A stretch of 8,643 bases of DNA, taken from the NCBI GenBank assembly GCA_018971455.1, contig JAGXAV010000059.1, positions 1 through 8,643 of the forward strand, given 5' to 3'. This stretch comes from Rhodospirillales bacterium. Its GTDB lineage: Bacteria; Pseudomonadota; Alphaproteobacteria; Acetobacterales; Acetobacteraceae. This document shows positions 5,938 to 8,643 of the stretch, piece by piece. Position 1 is the stretch's first letter; each line of letters starts with the position of its first letter. Made by a program: the position numbers and the translations under genes. The notes under the pieces are model-generated. The model saw nothing but the letters and a program-made list of their open reading frames with translations, made no database searches and was not told where the DNA came from.

Positions 5938-6457
5938 AAGACCTGCGGTCGTCGAATTGCGCCAGCTGCGCCACGTTGCTTTGGTCGCAACCGCGTTGCT
6001 GTCGAAGTAGGAATAAAGTGCTAGCTTGAAGGAATAAGGCGCTCGTGGCGCCGACGGCTGAGGCGCAGAAGCCAAATAGAGGTGCCGGTGGTGACGCCCG
6101 TTCTCTGCCATCTGACCGGTGCCGGGCGCGAGGCTGTGGATGGGCCGACATGCGAGGCGAAGCCCAATGCACGGCAACAGGTGGCCGCTGAGCCAACTGC
6201 CCGGGATGCCGATTGCCATCAACTTCGTCATCGGCCCGAGCGGGTCGCGAATCGTCGCGTGAGGGCGCAGGTAGCTCGTGATGAGTCCGAAGACAAGCTG
6301 TCGATGCCGTAGTTGTCGCGGTGCGGCCAAGGTCACGACACCTCCTCGGCCGTCTTCTATGCGAGAGCTCTGGACGGCTCATAGCGGCCCGAACTCGGGA
6401 CAGTCTCCCGGCGAGCGACTGACCTGGTGGCGAACGATGTTGGCTGCGCTGGCCTAG
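5938..6457. other. Gene-poor degraded stretch with no convincing intact gene
   Basis: About 520 bp separate the operon from the monooxygenase remnant. Codon bias here is weaker and stop codons occur in most frames. Three items stand out. A VELRQLRHVALVA peptide trace at 5951-6007 looks like a LysR start without a start codon. A pair of direct repeats lies at 6009-6043. On the minus strand, a 169-codon frame from GTG 6336 to 5827 has a strong GAGGAGG 4 nt ahead, but its sequence matches no family I know and it runs antisense into tctA. I read the stretch as a decayed or rearranged junction. Confidence 0.5.
6009..6043. repeat. Pair of imperfect 14-bp direct repeats, 21 bp apart
   Basis: AGGAATAAAGTGCT (6009-6022) recurs as AGGAATAAGGCGCT (6030-6043) with two mismatches. 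The start-to-start distance of 21 bp is two helical turns, so both would lie on the same face of the DNA, as in a tandem regulator site. The second copy runs into a GGCGC-TCGTG-GCGCC hairpin (6038-6052). The AT-rich repeats stand out from their GC-rich surroundings. Function unknown. Confidence 0.45.
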
Positions 6458-6658
6458 GCGCTGACCTTGCCGCTCGCCATCGTGGCGGACCCGGGCGGCG
6501 GCGAAGCGGCGCGATACAAAGCCGGCTTGGTGCTGGTGCGGCCGGACCAGTTCATCGCCTGGTTGGGCAGTGAGGAAATGCTCTCGCCGGACGAAGCCAG
6601 GCGGGTGCTGCGCCGCGCTCGGGGAGCTACCGCCCCGGCCCCGGCTTCACAGCCGTAA
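6458..6658 (+). pseudogene. C-terminal remnant of an FAD-dependent (aromatic-type) monooxygenase
   Basis: The frame reads ALTLPLAIVADPGGGEAARY, then KAGLVLVRPDQFIAWLG, and ends at TAA 6656-6658. The LVRPDQFIAW element, about 20-40 residues from the end, is characteristic of the thioredoxin-like C-terminal domain of flavin hydroxylases of the MhpA / phenol-hydroxylase / PheA type. The FAD-binding GxGxxG domain and everything else N-terminal are absent. A TAG at 6455-6457 lies immediately upstream in frame. Beyond it, a same-frame stretch from ATG 6359 ends in WWRTMLAALA, which could be a further piece of the domain. TTG 6464 or other internal codons could start a 60-residue peptide, but this looks like debris, not a working gene. 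It is weak support for a former aromatic-catabolism locus here. Confidence 0.6.
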
Positions 6659-6672
6659 CGCAGCCGGCCGAC

Positions 6673-6709
6673 GCTCTCCACGCAGTCCCACGCGGACATC
6701 GTGGAGCGC
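6673..6709. terminator. Imperfect inverted repeat between convergent genes
   Basis: GCTCTCCACG (6673-6682) pairs with CGTGGAGCGC (6700-6709) with one mismatch and a 17-nt loop. It lies between the plus-strand monooxygenase remnant and the 3' end of the minus-strand dehydrogenase gene, where a bidirectional terminator would be expected. There is no T run on either strand, so the call is weak. Confidence 0.25.
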
Positions 6710-6764
6710 TCTGCCATCTCGCGACCAGGCTGTCGGGCGCGTACAAGACCCATCGCAGCGCCAC

Positions 6765-8546
6765 TCACAGCAGGTCGAGCGCGGGCCGCATCAGCGTGAC
6801 GGACCCGGCCCGGATTTCCGCACGAAGTGCCGCCGTTTGCGGCAGCATGCGCTGGAAGTAGAAGCGGGCGGTTGCGATCTTCGAAGCGTAGATCGGGTCG
6901 GCGGAATCCGACCGGTCGATCGCCACCTCGGCCATGCGGGCCCAAATCCATGCGAGCGCCAGGTGTCCGACCAGGCGCAGGTAAGGCACCGCCGCCGCTC
7001 CGCTTGCGTGGGGATCGTTGGCGGACGCCCCCACGAGCTCGGCCGTGACTTCCCTGACCTGGGCCAGCAGTTGCTGCAACGGCCGGGTGAACTCGGCCAT
7101 GCCTCGACGATGGCTGCATTGGTTGGCAAACGCCGCCGCCAGGTCGAGGAAGGCGTTCATGCGCCGGCCCTGGTCGCCCAGCACCTTGCGTCCGAGCAAG
7201 TCCATGGCCTGGACGCCGTTCGTTCCCTCGTACAAGCCGACGATGCGGACATCGCGCAAATGCTGTTCGACGCCGTTCTCGCGGATGTAGCCATGGCCGC
7301 CGAAGACCTGGATCGCGAGCAGCGTGGACTCGACGCCGAGATCGCTGGCCATGGCCTTGACGACGGGCGTCAGCAGGCCCAGCAACTCGGCGGCTTCGGT
7401 GCGCCGCTCGGCGTCGGGATGAAGGCGCTGCAGATCGCCGAGCTGCGAAGCCCACAAGGCGAGTGCGCGGGCGCCCTCGATGTGGGTCTTCTGCGTCAGC
7501 AGCATGCGCCGCACATCGGCATGGCCGGCAATCGGGTCCGCGCCCTGGACCGACGACCTCGTGCCCGCGACGCGCCCCTGCAGGCGTTCCCTGGCATAGG
7601 CCCGAGCCTTCTGGTACGCGGCTTCCATCACGCCGGTGGCGATGACGCCGACCAGCACCCGCATGTAGTTCATCTGCACGAACATGCCGGCCAGGCCACG
7701 GTCCGCCTCGCCGAGCAGCCAGCCCGTCGCACCGTCGAAGTTCATCGTGCAGGTCGAGTTGCCGTGGATGCCCAGCTTGCGTTCGATGGAGCTGCAGCTC
7801 ACGGCATTGCGCGCACCGATGGCGCCGCCGGCGTCCGGGATGAACTTGGGCACGATGAAGAGCGAGATGCCCTTGACGCCCTGCGGCGAATCGGGCATCC
7901 GCGCCAGCACGAGGTGCATGACGTTTTCGGTCAGGTCCTGTTCGCCGCCCGAGATGAAGATCTTGGTGCCCGTGATGCGGTAAGTTCCGTCGGCTTGCGG
8001 GGCGGCGCGGGTTCGAAGCAGGCCGAGATCCGTGCCTGCGTGGGGTTCCGTCAGGCACATGGTGCCTGCCCATGCGCCGGAAGCAATCTTCGGCAGGTAG
8101 AGCGCCTTCTGCTCGGCCGAGCCGTTGGCGGCCACATTGACGTAGGTCGCATGCGACATCCCGGGATAGGCATGCCACGCCATGTTGGCGCCAGCCAGCA
8201 TTTCCGCGACCGCCGTGTCGACCACCGCGGGAAAGCCCTGGCCGCCGAATTCCGGGCTGCAGGCCAGGCCATGCCAGCCGTTCCGGCTGAACTCGTCGTA
8301 CGCCTGCTTGAATCCCTGGGGCGTCTGCACCACGCCGGGCGCGGGCATGCGGCAGCCCTGCTCGTCGCCCGACGCGTTCAGCGGCGCGATCACCTCGGAT
8401 GCAAACCGGCCGGCCGCGGCCAGCACCTGATCGATCGTGGCCTCGTCGAACTCCGGCTGCCCGCAGGCCTGCATCGTCGAAGACGTCTGCAGCAACTCGT
8501 GGAGGACGAATTGGAAATCGCGCAAAGGGCTCTGGTAGGTCGTCAT
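6765..8546 (-). CDS. Acyl-CoA dehydrogenase, DmdC-like (3-methylmercaptopropionyl-CoA dehydrogenase class)
   Basis: This 593-residue FAD enzyme forms a C2-C3 double bond in an acyl-CoA thioester. The opening, TYQSPLRDFQFVLHELL, is specific to the long class typified by DmdC. The flavin and substrate segment MCLTEPHAGTDLGLL is at 163-177 and KIFISGGEQDLTEN follows. The catalytic Glu440 lies in GLYEGTNGVQAMDLLGRKVL. The extra C-terminal domain (about 460-590) explains why it is some 200 residues longer than ordinary acyl-CoA dehydrogenases. ATG 8546 was chosen over in-frame starts upstream because GAGGAG stands 7 nt before it and the conserved N-terminus begins there. No dmdA, dmdB or dmdD gene is present in the window. 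Many bacteria that do not use DMSP carry such paralogues for medium- or long-chain acyl-CoAs, so the substrate stays open. It is transcribed alone and converges on the plus-strand remnant. Codon use looks slightly less GC-extreme than in the operon. Confidence 0.92.
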   Translation of the reverse strand: MTTYQSPLRDFQFVLHELLQTSSTMQACGQPEFDEATIDQVLAAAGRFASEVIAPLNASGDEQGCRMPAPGVVQTPQGFKQAYDEFSRNGWHGLACSPEFGGQGFPAVVDTAVAEMLAGANMAWHAYPGMSHATYVNVAANGSAEQKALYLPKIASGAWAGTMCLTEPHAGTDLGLLRTRAAPQADGTYRITGTKIFISGGEQDLTENVMHLVLARMPDSPQGVKGISLFIVPKFIPDAGGAIGARNAVSCSSIERKLGIHGNSTCTMNFDGATGWLLGEADRGLAGMFVQMNYMRVLVGVIATGVMEAAYQKARAYARERLQGRVAGTRSSVQGADPIAGHADVRRMLLTQKTHIEGARALALWASQLGDLQRLHPDAERRTEAAELLGLLTPVVKAMASDLGVESTLLAIQVFGGHGYIRENGVEQHLRDVRIVGLYEGTNGVQAMDLLGRKVLGDQGRRMNAFLDLAAAFANQCSHRRGMAEFTRPLQQLLAQVREVTAELVGASANDPHASGAAAVPYLRLVGHLALAWIWARMAEVAIDRSDSADPIYASKIATARFYFQRMLPQTAALRAEIRAGSVTLMRPALDLL

Positions 8547-8602
8547 GTGGCTTCTCCTCGATTCAAGCGACTTCGATCGGACCCGCAACTGAAGCGTCCA
8601 AC

Positions 8603-8621
8603 GCTCGTTGAGTAAACGAGC
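8603..8621. promoter_or_regulatory. Perfect 7-bp inverted repeat, TetR-type operator candidate
   Basis: GCTCGTT-GAGTA-AACGAGC (here read on the plus strand) is a perfect palindromic site with a 5-bp spacer, 57 bp upstream of the dehydrogenase start. The size and symmetry are those of operators for TetR-family repressors, which often control fatty-acid and acyl-CoA dehydrogenase genes. It lies just downstream of the candidate -10 box, so bound repressor would block initiation. The cognate regulator would have to lie beyond the right edge of the window. Confidence 0.5.
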
Positions 8622-8626
8622 ACTTA

Positions 8627-8632
8627 ACTATA
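8627..8632 (-). promoter_or_regulatory. Candidate -10 box of the acyl-CoA dehydrogenase gene
   Basis: On the minus strand the sequence TTTATAGTTAA gives TATAGT, close to the TATAAT consensus, in the only AT-rich patch at this end. Transcription would begin near 8620, on the inverted repeat. A -35 element would fall outside the window. Confidence 0.4.
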
Positions 8633-8643
8633 AACGCGCGGCC

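Noticed and set aside
4144..6024. A 626-codon plus-strand frame overlapping tctA
   Set aside because: Out-of-frame reading of tctA, dominated by Arg, His, Gly and Ala; no hydrophobic segments or family motifs.
3665..6382. A 905-codon open frame on the minus strand opposite tctB and tctA
   Set aside because: It is rich in Arg, His, Gln, Asp and Glu with no domain, the usual antisense shadow of GC-rich genes. The plus strand carries textbook TctB and TctA.
6570..8615. A 681-codon plus-strand frame opposite the acyl-CoA dehydrogenase
   Set aside because: Arg/His/Gln-rich composition and no motif; the opposite strand encodes a complete conserved enzyme.
1..8643. CRISPR array, tRNA, rRNA, phage or intact insertion sequence
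   Set aside because: No regularly spaced repeats, no cloverleaf or conserved rRNA stretch, and no transposase or integrase motif seen in any frame.

Overview
The window is very GC-rich proteobacterial DNA with almost every third codon position G or C. It falls into three parts: a small minus-strand locus (1-582), a six-gene plus-strand operon (653-5893), and, past a broken stretch, a single minus-strand acyl-CoA dehydrogenase gene (6765-8546). Bug/TctC-type solute receptors are most expanded in Burkholderiales (Bordetella, Cupriavidus) and in Acetobacteraceae such as Roseomonas. My guess is one of these groups, but the sequence alone does not fix the genus. No rRNA, tRNA, CRISPR array or intact mobile element was seen.

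Left end (1-611). A minus-strand membrane protein of the NnrU / isoprenylcysteine-carboxylmethyltransferase fold runs off the window edge. Before it lie remains of a divergently oriented LysR-type regulator: a clear first ~26 codons starting at 582, then a frame-broken stretch that may keep the regulator's last codons up to a TGA at 461-463. An AGGATC-N15-GATCCT dyad (585-611) sits between this remnant and the operon, where a LysR operator would be expected.

Operon (653-5893). The order is: a LigI-like amidohydrolase/lactonase, an NAD(P)-dependent short-chain dehydrogenase, a TctC/Bug periplasmic receptor with signal peptide, a cysteine-free AhpD/carboxymuconolactone-decarboxylase-like protein, TctB and TctA. 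Genes 1/2 and 3/4 overlap by 4 nt. Together they look like one uptake-and-catabolism unit. TctC captures a carboxylate in the periplasm, TctAB carries it in on an ion gradient, and the lactonase, dehydrogenase and carboxymuconolactone-decarboxylase-like protein process it. The families point to a lactone or a di/tricarboxylate, possibly from aromatic breakdown; the substrate is not determined.

Broken stretch (5894-6764). I find no convincing intact gene. It holds a possible stem-loop after tctA, a pair of 14-bp direct repeats 21 bp apart, a short LysR-like peptide trace, and the C-terminal remnant of an FAD-dependent aromatic-type monooxygenase (to 6658). It looks like a scar of gene loss or rearrangement.

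Right end (6765-8643). A 593-residue acyl-CoA dehydrogenase of the DmdC-like class has a good ribosome binding site. Upstream are a perfect 7-bp inverted repeat (8603-8621) and a candidate -10 box, which resemble a TetR-type operator lying over the transcription start.
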